In this document: positions 46,225 to 57,041 of the stretch, piece after piece
Layout of the letters: every line of letters starts with the position of its first letter
Position numbering within the stretch: the first letter of the stretch is position 1
Origin: Heterohyrax brucei
Lineage: Eukaryota; Chordata; Mammalia; Hyracoidea; Procaviidae
DNA: 64,000 nucleotides
Reading direction: 5' to 3'
Assembly (NCBI GenBank): GCA_028571685.1
Contig: CM053141.1
Span: forward strand, 70,727,833-70,791,832
The notes under the pieces: generated by a model
The model's database searches: none
What the model saw: the letters and a program-made list of their open reading frames with translations, nothing else
Told to the model about the DNA's origin: nothing
Translations under genes and position numbers: made by a program

Positions 46225-46229
46225 TATCC

Positions 46230-46640
46230 ATATATTTTACTCTTTAATGTTTAACTCTGTAATATATTTGGAACCTATTTTTGCATAAGGAGTAAAAGAG
46301 CTGTTCAGCTTATTTTTTCCCAAGGGTCTAGCCAGTTATTCTAATACTATTATTGAACAATCTCTTTTTCCTACTGATCTATAACACCACTATTAGTAAA
46401 TACTAAATCTCTAAATATAGGTCTGTTTTTGACACTGTGCTCTTCTTTTGATTGCATTGTCTTCTTGTGTTTACATCATGTAATATGATTACTATGGCTT
46501 TATAGTATGTTTAACATTTATTGATAGGTCTGGTATGAGGACCGCTAACTCTTGCAGTTAGATTTATTTTCAGTTACATTTTAAAGACCTCATTTAGACA
46601 TTTTTCTGTCTCTAGCAACAATCTCTTCATTTTCTTTAGG
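46230..46640 (-). mobile_element. L1-like fragment on the far side of the LTR
   Basis: TGCATAAGGAGTAAAAGAGC, CTACTGATCTATAACACC and GATTACTATGGCTTTATAGT resemble the inverted L1/HAL1 phrase just before the one at 43705. It may be a separate insertion. Confidence 0.6.
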
Positions 46641-47498
46641 AAGGAAAAATAATGATCTCTTTTAAAAATATTACACATTGTAGTTTCATAAAATCATACT
46701 TTTGAGTAGTCACGGGGTAGAGATACTTTCTTTTTTGCTCAGATTTGCCATGTTCAGCCTCCTGCTCTGTGTACTATGCAGTATCAAGGATGCACTATTC
46801 ACTGAGATTGTGTGTGAACAGTTCCAGAGTCCACAGACCTGGGGCACTGATGACTGTAGCCATCACCCAAAGAAACTAGAGCTCCGTGCTACCTAGTCTC
46901 CAAAGGCTGGGAATATTTTCAGAGATGTGAGATAGGATTGGGAGGTCCATGCCTCCTCCCTGTGTGTATGCACATTCACCTCCTTTGCCAGTCTCAGGGA
47001 CCTCCTGCTTTGATTTTTATGAAGAGAGCAGCCAAGCCTCCCTGTGGGTTACAATTTTGAAATTGTGAATGCCACCAAGTGCCACACGAACTTGAGATTT
47101 CTCTGCTGTAGGAGCTTTCTCTTAGCAGCAGAGTTGCAGAGCCCACAAAAGGAGAAGGGAAAAGGTAATGACTGCACCTCTTTGCTGGAAGCTGTTTGCC
47201 TAGTGTGTTTATTCTAAGTTAGTTGTTCTGAACATCCTTTGCCTCTTGTGCTGATGGGAAGGATGTGCTCAGAGGCGATGGCGGTTGACAGCACACAGGA
47301 GTGGTTTCCCTCATCCATCAAACCTGACAACCCTCAGATTGTTCAGCCTGACAGAGCGGGGAGAGGCTGGAGCAGAACTGAAAGGTCCCCACTTGTCTGG
47401 CATTTTAAACAAATCTGAATTGATGTGAAATTAACTAAATATGGCTAAAGTTGCAGGTGGCAACAATTCTCCCTAGGTTCTGATTGCTCAGTAAGTGA
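46641..47498. other. Unique intron stretch
   Basis: Nothing was recognised. Confidence 0.4.
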
Positions 47499-47593
47499 GG
47501 TAAGCGTAGTGGCACTTGTGCTTACTTGCTAATCAATAGTGAACGAAACTACCAATTAGTAAGTAAGCAAGCACAAGTCAGTCCATGCTTACC
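47499..47593. other. 95-nt imperfect hairpin
   Basis: The arms ACTTGTGCTTACTTGCTAAT (47514-47533) and ATTAGTAAGTAAGCAAGCAC...AAGT (47555-47578) pair over about 20 bp with a 4-nt bulge. GGTAAGCGT (47499-47507) and the complement at 47585-47593 add a 9-bp lower stem after a 6x6 internal loop. The loop is 21 nt. Size and shape recall a microRNA precursor, but function is not shown. Confidence 0.6.
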
Positions 47594-47708
47594 TTTGCTG
47601 TCACTCTCAGGAACTACAGATTTGACAGGAGGATTTGATTCTGTAGGAAGTTGCTGTCGGGATAGGGGAGAGAAAGATGCCAGCCATACCTAGAAGTAGA
47701 ATCTTTAT

Positions 47709-47872
47709 GTCATCCTACTGCCATCGAGTCAATTCTGACTCATAGTGACCCTAAAGTTCAGAGTAGAACTTCCCCAGAGAATTTCCAGGGATTACATGCC
47801 TGATTGGAAATGCTAACCTTTTTATTAGCAGACATAGCCCTTAACCAGTATACCACCACATTTTCTGAATCT
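47709..47872 (-). repeat. AfroSINE
   Basis: TACTGCCATCGAGTCAATTC at the left and CCTTAACCAGTATACCACCA at the right, followed by A16 at 47884-47899. Confidence 0.86.
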
Positions 47873-47899
47873 TTGATGTGGTTAAAAAAAAAAAAAAAA

Positions 47900-49350
47900 G
47901 TGAAATTGTTCACTGCAGATAAGCCTATAGATAATTTGTCTCTGATTTTCACCAGAGTCCTAAGTTTATAACCTGTCCCGCATAGGCTGAAGAGCTTCAC
48001 AAACTTGCGCCTGAATTATAACCACAACCTGAGCCTGGTCAATGCTGAGAGCTCTTCATTAACAGGAAGAAGACTGAGAATCCAATATCAAGGCAATTAT
48101 TACTTCTTTGATCTGGTCAAACTTCATTTAGTTCTCCATCTCAAGAATCTTAGGTCTAATTGATCAGTTGAGAAATTCAGGATTAGGTAATTTCTCTGTC
48201 CAAATAACTTTTTAAAAGGCAAAATTAAATTGTTTTCTAATACAGAAATAGTGAACCTACACAGAGAATATTTTTTAAAGGTAGGGGTAAAAATCACACA
48301 TAATATAGTACTATTCGTAGCATCTCTTCTCTAAATGTAAACTTTAATTTTCTTTTCATGTATCGCAGTAATTTATGATAGCAAATTCAAACTTCCTTGC
48401 TTGTAAACTTTTGTTTTCCCCCAAATGCCAGTCTCAGGCTGAGTTTCCTATCTTCTCTGTTTTTTTTTGTCTGATTTTAAATGTCTCCTGTTGTTTTTCT
48501 CTCTAACTCTCTTTGCATTTCTGTAGTTCACGATTTGGGCAACAGCTCTCATGCGTGAGAAGATGCTTAAGTGAATCTTAACTCTTTAATCTTGAGTGCC
48601 AGATGTGACAATAACTACCCATACTCTTGTCCTTTTATTTTTAAAAATCTTTTCTTCTTTTGCATTCTTCCCTTTCATTCTTCTCTTGTCTCTTGCCTCA
48701 GTTTTATATGCTTATACTCACAGGAGCTGAGGAGTTTACAGCACTCTGTCTGGGTGAACATTTCCTCCTTGTATCCCCCTCTCCAAGAATGTGTACCTCA
48801 GGCAGCGGCTTCCCTGCAACTGTAAAGTTCTCCCCTTCCACCAGCTCAGCCCTTTTGTCTGGGCTGCATTGCTATCAAAGCCTGTATCCCTGGGTATCTC
48901 TAGATGGCAGCATCCACCTCTCTCTGCCTTGAGGCTAGAGTAGAAAAGCACAGTTGACAGTAGCCCCAAGGTTGTTTACAATGCATGTTTCCCTTGTCCC
49001 TTTCTTCTGTTGCTAAGTGTGTTTTACCCTCTGAAGAGAGTCACAAGGTAGGGACAGTCAATACGTCATTTACATGAGTTCCCTGTCACAGTTTTCAAGT
49101 TGGCAAGTTAGAGATGTGACACTAATTATTTGGTCATGTTTGGTCCTGTGGAATTTTGTTTGCAGCCCATTGCCTTAAAATGTAGCCTGAGGTTTGTTTT
49201 TGGTAATTTTCTAAAGGAATGTTCACAAGGGCACATGAGTAGTGCGGATGGAATGATTCTGGAGCTAAATGCTAAATGGTAGGTCTTGTTCTTCTGTTTA
49301 TGTACAGGGCTGGGCAGGTCATCTAGTTTGTGGAGTTTTGTTTTGTTTTT
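47900..49350. other. Unique intron stretch
   Basis: Nothing was recognised before the poly-T run. Overlapping + and - strand frames at 48571-48969 look random. Confidence 0.4.
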
Positions 49351-49352
49351 GC

Positions 49353-49373
49353 TTTTTTTTTTTTTTTTTTTTT
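49353..49373. repeat. Poly-T tract (T21)
   Basis: Twenty-one T residues preceded by GTTTTGTTTTTGC. No attached retroposon body was recognised. Confidence 0.9.
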
Positions 49374-49403
49374 AAACAACTCAGTTTAATACTAATGTCA
49401 AGC

Positions 49404-49965
49404 ATACGATGTCCAACAGTGAAGTCTGTGAACTTAATTGTTCTAAGTGGCTCATACCTCATTGCTGAATATCACCATGGTCACCTTTGAAGTCCTGCCT
49501 TTTTTTGGGAAGCTATGCATTGATGCCAGTGCCTACTCAATCCTTTGAAGCAATTTTGGAACTCTTCCTGGAATGGCCATTGCATATGGTGTCATGATGG
49601 CAAGTTTGCAAACTGAATTGTGTGGATATCTGTGAGGGAGTTTTTAGCCAGTAAAAAAATAATTACATGGGAACACCTTCCACTGCTCACCTGATCTGGC
49701 CCCTAGTGACTTTTTTCTTTACCTGAAGATAAAGAAAATATTGAAGGAAGACACTTTGATGACATTCAGGATGTCAAGGACAGCTCTGATGACCATTCCA
49801 GAAAAAGAGTTCCAAATTTGCTTCCAAGAGTGGAGTAGGTGCTAGTGTCAGGGCCTAGCTTCCCAAGGAAAGGACTTTGAAGGTGACTGTAGTGATATTC
49901 AGCATTGAGGTATGTAGCACTTTTTCTAACATGAGTTTGTGAACTTAACTGACAGTCCTCGTATA
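49404..49965 (+). mobile_element. Foldback mariner-derived element
   Basis: The left arm (49404-49590) is the reverse complement of the right arm (about 49785-49965); both carry the mariner 3' region (GGAACTC, AGCTTCCCAA, TGAATATCAC phrases). The spacer on the + strand reads LAPSDFFLYLKIKKIL, matching the third catalytic Asp region of mariner transposases, followed by a 1-base deletion. The first two catalytic Asp residues are absent, so it cannot move on its own. Confidence 0.8.
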
Positions 49966-52900
49966 ACTCCAAATCAAATAAATTATGTTGTTTTCTGGGT
50001 CAAAACACAGTGAAAATGGAAAATATAGGGTTGAAATGAAACGCAGTAGAATGTTCAGCCTTTTAAAAAACATGAATTGTTCTATTAGAATGCTTGGTTA
50101 GGTGTACATTTTTTTCCCTTGTCCTTTCTGCCGTAAAACATTGGACTCCTTGAAGCCTGGCAGGGTTGGTGTGTTTCTGTCTTGTGTTTCTAGATCAAGA
50201 GCTGGCCCACAGCAGGTGTTCCAGAAACCTCACCTGCATCTACACCATCCTCTTTGCCCTACATTTGACAATGCCTACGTTTGATACTGCTACACACACC
50301 GTTTATCTCAGAATATTTAAACACGTTCTCTCTGCCTTAACTTCTGTGTTCCAGGGGAATTGTGTTCAGTTGATTTAAAAAGATAGTGACCCACTCAGTG
50401 AACACCTGCCCTTACACTCAACGTGGTGCCTGTGTTTCAGGTCAGCCTTTTCTCTGTGGCTGTGGAAATTAAATGCAAGCTGAAAGATGAACCAGATTGT
50501 ATGTTGTAAGATGCCTTTTGTATTTTACTAGGAGATGTGCAGGCTGAAAAAGTATTTATTTTCTGAAGGGTATTTTAAGAAAATGAGACCCAGCATTTCT
50601 CTCAAGGTTAGGAGAGTCATTTTGACTAAAGACCTTCTAAAACTTGTGTGCTTGTGTATGGCCCCTTCAGCCAGTGACTTTCTTTCTTGGTGCCTTTCTG
50701 TTGCAGCCAGAATTTTAAATTGATGTTTTTCTTTTCTCATTCCAGTGTTTGCTATTTGGACAAACGGCTTTGGATTAAGCAGGAAAGGTATACTGATTCA
50801 TCTGGTAGAGAACTTGCATGGAGCTTTTAAGACTTTTTATAGTGATCACTAGACAAAGATACTTTTGCTGGTGTGTTTTTTTTGAAATAAACAAATAGGG
50901 GACCCCTTAGACTACTGTATGATCACCCGTGACACAAATTCAGAACTGCTTAGCAATGACTGGCAGTCCATCAGAAACAGCCTCATTGAGTTTTCATTTA
51001 GGGGTTATCTGCCTGTGAGGAGGAATCATTCTATTTGTATATATGGTTCTTATTCATTGCTTCAGCACTAATACTTTGCATTTTAACAGTAACATTAAAA
51101 AAATGCAGAATGTATAAAAAAATTAAATGACCCACTTGTTTCTACCTGTTTATATTTTCATATAAAATATATCTTATTACATCTTATGTAAAATATATAA
51201 CATTGATATATATGTGTATATGTCTATTTATACACACACACAATTTTAGAAAATTCCAAGAATACAGCTGAAAGGTATAAAATGAAAAGTGAAAGCCTAA
51301 TTTTACCCCCTTGCCCTTCTCCTCGGAGATAATAACTGTTAATTGTTTTCACTGCAGAAAAAATTGTGTACATATTTTCATAAATGTGTACCCTTAAAAA
51401 GATTTTACGGCTGCTTGATTCTGTTACTGTTGTTAGGTATCCTATTGGAGCGCAGTTTTTTAACTTAATGTGAAGATCTGTCATGCAAGCACATGTAATT
51501 TTACTGTGTTTTTTTCAGGGTGGTACCGTATGTCACCACATGCATACTGCCCAGTCCTAAGGGGCTAGATTCAGCAAAGAACATTTTTAAATCCCTGCAG
51601 CTATGAACCCTATGATGCTTGATTTCAGAATGTTTATTCAACATTATTTTTAGTTGTGGGATGTTTTATAGTTGTTGATGAGCTTTCTTCTGGTGTTTCA
51701 TCAGGAGGATTCTGAGTGTACAGTGTCGCATTCAAGAAATGCTAGCTGTCGTAACAGATGCACTCAGAATTCTCTCTGGCTTAAGCCAGTAGACACTTCT
51801 GTATCTCTCTCATTCAGGTTCATTTGGCAGAGGGGTGCTGGCCTCCACACAGTTATATAGGGACTCAGGCTGTCAGAAGTTCTGCATCTTCATGTCACTT
51901 CTGAGGTCCTCCTGGGTGTTGACATCCAGGTGGCGTATAAGAATAGAGAGAAAGGTGGGAAGGATTGCATGGAGGTGTTAATGGGACAGATGTGGATGAG
52001 TGGCACACATCACTTCAGTTTATAGGCCAGTATCTGGAGTTCAGTCTTGTGACTCTACCCTATAGGGAGGCTGGGAGATATCTTTTAGCTGTATACTCGG
52101 AAACAAAGGGAAGTAGGTTTGATGAACAAGAGAGTACAACCAGTCTGTGCCCAAAACATGAATGGGAATGCTACCCAAATATTAATTATCACTGGGAGTG
52201 GTATAGCTGGCTACCTGTCTTCTCTGTTGATGTTCCTGGTACAAGGTCCACTGGCGGCTAATTACAGACGGGATGCTGTATTCTCTGCTCCACAGTTCTT
52301 GCTGTCCTTTCCTGTCCAGCCACATAGCCCTTCAGTAACTGTGCTAGGGTATTGACGATACGCAAAGATTTTCAGTGCAAGTGTGTGACTAAAGATTAAA
52401 AGAAGAAGAAGGAAACAAAATGGAATGGGGTGGCATCTGCTGAGCTCCTCAGCAGATTTTCCTGTGAGAGTGGAAGTTATGGAAATGCTGCTCTCATTTC
52501 ACAAAACACATGCTCCTTCCCTCTTACCCTTCTAACTCTAATGCTATGCAAGAACAACCTCACTGGGGGTTTTCCAGGTGATGGCTCTCTGGCACAGAGG
52601 ATGGCCAAGCATGGAGAGGAGCTGGGCAGAGGCCCTGAGAATCTGCTGGGCAAACGCAGCTTTTGCAGGCCTGTCTGCACTGCCGCCTGGGCTCTCTCCC
52701 AGTTAGTCCCCTAGTGCTGAAGAGAGATATCAGAAACGCTTCGCTGCCCCTTGGCTCTGCTGTTGGGGATTCTGAGCCTGGCTGTGGCAAACGATAGACT
52801 GTTTATGGCCACAGGCAGCCCCGTCATTTGAGAATTAGTGGTGTTGATATATTGTTTTACATCAGAACTCTTTGTTTTCTTTTCCTTCTTTAAATGGACT

Positions 52901-53509
52901 CAGCAGCAGAGGGTTTATTAATGGCACTGTTTTAGGGTGGAGGTGAAGACTAAAAGGCAACTAACTGTGTCCTTGCTATATGGATGTGTTTTCAGTGTGA
53001 GGAACATGTACTTAAAAAGAGACTCATCTAAACACATTGGAACTTTGGCATCATTATCCAGGAAATGTTGAAACATAGGTACTTTGTCCCTTAATTCCCA
53101 CCCCGCCCCCTTTGCCTCTTTTCCTGATATTTATTCAAATAAGTTGAGGCATTTCAGAGCTTGGGCAAGCCCCAGAGTGTATCTGCTGTCCCAGTAGAGT
53201 GTCTTGTACATTCTACTTAGCTTAACATCTGTTACGTTAAGCATTTTACTAGTCAGTCGTGTTGAAAAAGTATAATATGGTGAACGTCATGATTTAGTCA
53301 TCCCAGTGCAGTAGCTTATAAAGGAGGCAAATAGACACATTAAAAGGAATAAAAAGACCTGTTGTGTTACTCCCATTGTACACTCTTTAAATAATGGTAC
53401 CTGTCATGTCTTTGGATATTTTTCTCAGAAAGGAGAAAAGATATTAAAGAGATAGCTGCAAATGCAGCAGAGACTGACAGAGAACCTAGTGACTGTGGGA
53501 ATCAATACT
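49966..53509. other. Repeat-poor intron stretch
   Basis: An L2-like end may lie at 50130-50230 and AT/CA-rich sequence at 51165-51245. A more GC-rich patch at 52555-52800 has overlapping open frames on both strands and no coding signature. Confidence 0.4.
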
Positions 53510-53519
53510 GTAATTGTAT

Positions 53520-53539
53520 GCCAAGCCAAGTGCCGTCGA
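53520..53539 (-). repeat. 20-bp RTE/SINE tail insertion with 10-bp target duplication
   Basis: The insert is GCCAAGCCAAGTGCCGTCGA, bracketed by GTAATTGTAT at 53510-53519 and 53540-53549. It is the shortest tail insertion with a clear duplication in the window. Confidence 0.8.
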
Positions 53540-53549
53540 GTAATTGTAT

Positions 53550-55333
53550 ACTTGGGCTATAATTTATCAAGGAATCTCAAACTATTTTGCAAAGATGGTT
53601 GAGGAGGGCCCTAATTTTACAAATGAAACAATTGATGCCTGATCACAGATGATTCTAATCCGTATTCTCTGTCTGTATTTGAGTCAGGAGACAGGGGACA
53701 GCAAACAACCAAGTGAAAGGCTAGAGCAGTCTGGTTGGATAATGGTGTGAGGTGCTGCATTAGGACGCTGTCTGTAAGCATTATTACAATAAAGCCAGAG
53801 GGTGCAGAGCTGACCGCTGAGCCACACCAATTCAGGAAGTATGCCAAGGAAGCAATCAATAAAAGCTGTGTTTCTGAAAATTCATATGCTGCTGAATTGT
53901 TTTTATTGATTCAGGGATTTTGAAAGTATCCTTGGACAAGTTTTGTGAACAGAAGTATTTGTGTTTCTTGAGCAGAAGACCAGAGTAACAGTCTTTATAT
54001 CTCTGTCTGATATAAAATGCTGAAATACGGCACAGGAAACATCAGACTTGCGTGGTGTCTTCTCATGAGGATCCCTGTCTGCATCTGCTTAGGGAGGTGA
54101 TGACTTGGCAGAGCCACACACTGCGAGGCTTCGTCTGCAGTGGTCGCATCTTTGCTGTGATAGAACCTGTGTTTAGGCATGAGTCAGAGCAAATGTTAAC
54201 AGGATAATCTACACACAGAAAAAAGAAAAAATGCTTCCAGTATATGAAGGAAGTGTCAGACATGAATTTGAGGGATGCAAAGCTGAGAGTACAGAGGAAA
54301 CTTCCTGGAGTTTGGAAATAGAAGATCCAGTTTGCTGTGAAGGGCAGTTCTCTGGTGTGCCATTGGAGCGTAGCTATGCCATGTTGCTGCAGGTGAATGT
54401 CAGTGGTTTGGGGAGCTGCTGCCCTTGATTGTGGTTGGTTACCTCCTCCTCATCCTCCCTTCATCCCCATCTTCCTTGTTCTCTGCTTTCCCTTCTAAGG
54501 CCCATTACCATTGTACTGGACGGGTATGTTATTTATGACAGATAAGAGATTAACGCTTAGAGGACATTGAGCTTCTGTTAAAGGTGATAGAAAAATTTGA
54601 AACAGATAATAGTGACAGTTGAATAACATGATGAAAGTAATTACTGTTACTGAGCTGTCTATGTATAAAATGTTGAAATGGCCAATGTTTTATGGAATAT
54701 CTATTTACAACAATAAAAAAAAAGTAAAGGAAGATCAGCATCACTAGGTCTCAGTTTTCATACCAGTAAAAGGCAGAGTTTGAAGTGGTTGACTTCTGGC
54801 TCTGAAATGGACTCAGCTAGGACTGGCCATCTTTGTTGAAGCATTTCCTGGAAAATGTTAACAAGAAAACTCATTTGCAGCCTCTGGAAATTTTTAAAGA
54901 GGGGCTTGTCTGATTCCAGAAAAACTATTCTTAAGAAATCTTCCTGAATATGTGTGTAGTGACCATTTACCACCTTCTCGTGGGGAACTTTTCATCTCAA
55001 GCCCTTTCTAAAGTTGAAAAAAGCATTTTTCTCTGCATTGTACTTTCACGAATATATATAACAAAAAGATATGTGGAGAAGTGTTCACAGTTGGTGAATC
55101 TAGATGAAAGGCATAGGATATTCATTATTCTATTCTCTCAACTTCTCATTAACCAAAAAGTTTGAAAATTTCCATACCTAGAAAACGGAGGGTGAAAAAG
55201 GGCAAACAGATTTTCTTCCCTCTCAAGGAAGCTAAGACATACTTCATTAAATGACTTTTCCGCAGGCATAAAAAGTTAACTGGAAGAACCTGGAAGAAAT
55301 TCCAATTGGCTCGGTTGCAGTTTTTGTGTTCCA
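53550..55333. other. Unique intron stretch
   Basis: Nothing was recognised. Confidence 0.4.
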
Positions 55334-55394
55334 TGAATTGAAACTGACTCAGTGGCAACTAACGACAATAAAAAAGAGGCCCTAGCGCCTCCCT
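55334..55394 (+). repeat. Perfect 61-bp inverted repeat, left arm
   Basis: The first 40 or so bases are an RTE 3' tail (TGAATTGAAACTGACTCAGT, GGCAACTAACGACAAT). The remaining 18-19 bp (AGGCCCTAGCGCCTCCCT) are not known repeat sequence. The exact reverse complement lies at 55725-55785. Confidence 0.95.
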
Positions 55395-55724
55395 ACCGGA
55401 AATACAGGTGTGGGGAGGAGTTTCCTCCAGGTACTGCTTCTGAGCAAAAAGTCACTGAGCCTGCCAGCATTGCTGTGTCTTTCTACTTAGAAATTATCCA
55501 AATGGGAAAAGTAAAAGTTTGGTAGCTAACCATCAGTTTTACGAAACTGCTAATTGAATGATATTAGGAGGTATTTCATCCACCATGAGTAAATGGATGG
55601 TTTCCTTCTGAGTATAAGAGTCTGAGCCCGGGGGTTTAAATACCCTCTTTGTCTCACACCCTGGAAACTTAAGCAAGAGTGGTGGGCACTCCCTCTGTTT
55701 TCCATCTGACCTCATTAACAGGAA

Positions 55725-55785
55725 AGGGAGGCGCTAGGGCCTCTTTTTTATTGTCGTTAGTTGCCACTGAGTCAGTTTCAATTCA
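55725..55785 (-). repeat. Perfect 61-bp inverted repeat, right arm
   Basis: Identical to the reverse complement of 55334-55394 at all 61 positions by my alignment. Homology stops sharply on both sides. The 330-bp spacer is unique sequence. Confidence 0.95.
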
Positions 55786-55982
55786 GGGATTTGTGAGGGT
55801 AACTTCACATCCACAGACAGCGGTTGTCCGTCTGGCACCTTTTTCCCTCTCAAATCTGTCTCCTTTGTAAACCTCTGGGAAGGAGGGACCTCAGATGTTT
55901 TTTCAAAGTTTTGTGATGTTACCTGGTCTGGTAACAAATCATGGAATAAAAGTATTTACTGCCAGTGTACACCTCAGTAAAA

Positions 55983-56015
55983 CCTCAAACCTGCTGCCGC
56001 CAAGTTGACTCTCAT
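55983..56015 (-). repeat. Short AfroSINE/RTE tail
   Basis: CTCAAACCTGCTGCCGCCAA then GTTGACTCTCATC. Only the 3' end is present, 25 bp before a full SINE on the same strand. Confidence 0.6.
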
Positions 56016-56037
56016 CAGTAGTGGTAGCAAAAAAATG

Positions 56038-56178
56038 AAAACCAAACCCACTGCCATCAGGTCGATTCTGACAGAATAGAACTGCCCCATAGAGTTTCCA
56101 AGGAGCTCCTGGTAGATTTGGACTGCTGACCTTTTGGTTAGCGGATGTAGCACTTAACCACTACACCACCAGGTTTTC
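56038..56178 (-). repeat. AfroSINE
   Basis: ACCCACTGCCATCAGGTCGA at the left and TTAACCACTACACCACCAGG at the right; about 15 bp of the linker are deleted. Confidence 0.87.
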
Positions 56179-56526
56179 CAGTAGTAACACAGTGTTTGCT
56201 AAATGCTGGGCTTTGTTACTGTGCTAGGCAGTGTGTAGTGGCCTCCCAATGGGTCATCAGCTTGAGAGGGAAACAGTCACTTTCGTCCTGACCGCAGCAA
56301 CCAGTGTGCTGATACTGGACTTTTCTGTCTAATCGGTGGCCTTGCTCCAAATCAGTCCTGGTGAGCAGCCACAGACTGGCAGAAGAGGTTGCGATTGTGC
56401 AAGTGCAGCGGCACTCCCTTCTGGATTATTCAAAACATCACTTTCTGGAATACCTTAATGGTTTCTGTTAGATTATCTTCCTCTGAAAAGTGTTTTCACC
56501 GATGTTCTCCTCCTTTAACGCGGATT

Positions 56527-56561
56527 GCCAAACCAAGTGCCCTCGAGTCGGATCCGACTCA
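56527..56561 (-). repeat. Ultrashort RTE/SINE tail insertion (about 35 bp)
   Basis: GCCAAACCAAGTGCCCTCGA then GTCGGATCCGACTCA. It keeps intact CpGs and a GGATCC centre, so it looks fairly young. No convincing target duplication. Confidence 0.65.
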
Positions 56562-56754
56562 GAATTATCGAGTTGAAAAAAGAAAAAACAAGATCAAATC
56601 CTCTGATACAAGTGGTATTTTGTCCACTAGGTGGCGCACCAGGAAATCGCCTTTGCAATGGTTCTAAGGATATGCTGAGGATTTACAAAGATGTGACTGT
56701 ATGCCTGTAAGAAAAAAGGTATATGACCTGTGTGCAGGGTGTTCCTTAAGTCAG

Positions 56755-56772
56755 CGGTGGGGGTGGGGGGGG
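56755..56772 (+). other. G-rich tract, possible G-quadruplex
   Basis: GCGGTGGGGGTGGGGGGGG: two long G runs separated by single T residues. Confidence 0.5.
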
Positions 56773-56842
56773 AACCCAGACCATTAAAAACTAGTTCTTT
56801 CATAAGAAAAGTGTCAGTAAGACTGTTTTAAAAGCTTACGTT

Positions 56843-57041
56843 GGGTGCTGTTGAGTCGATTTTTCAAGTCATAGTGACCCCATGTGACTGCATAGAACTG
56901 CCCCATAGGATTTTCTAGGCTATAATCTTTAAGGAAGAAGGCCCCCTGGGTCTTTCTCCCATGGAGCTGCTGGTGGGTTCAAGCTACCAACCTTTCAGTT
57001 AGCTGCTGAGCACTTAACTGTTGCACCACCAGGACTGCTGT
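56843..57041 (-). repeat. AfroSINE, long variant
   Basis: GGTGCTGTTGAGTCGATTTT, CCCATGTGACTGCATAGAAC and TTAACTGTTGCACCACCAGG. Confidence 0.84.

Noticed and set aside
45985-46254. 89-codon frame inside the LTR at 45734-46224
   Set aside because: The frame comes from the LTR's internal repeats and has no retroviral protein similarity.
52430-52800. GC-richer patch with open frames on both strands
   Set aside because: Overlapping frames in opposite directions without splice sites or family similarity indicate composition, not coding.
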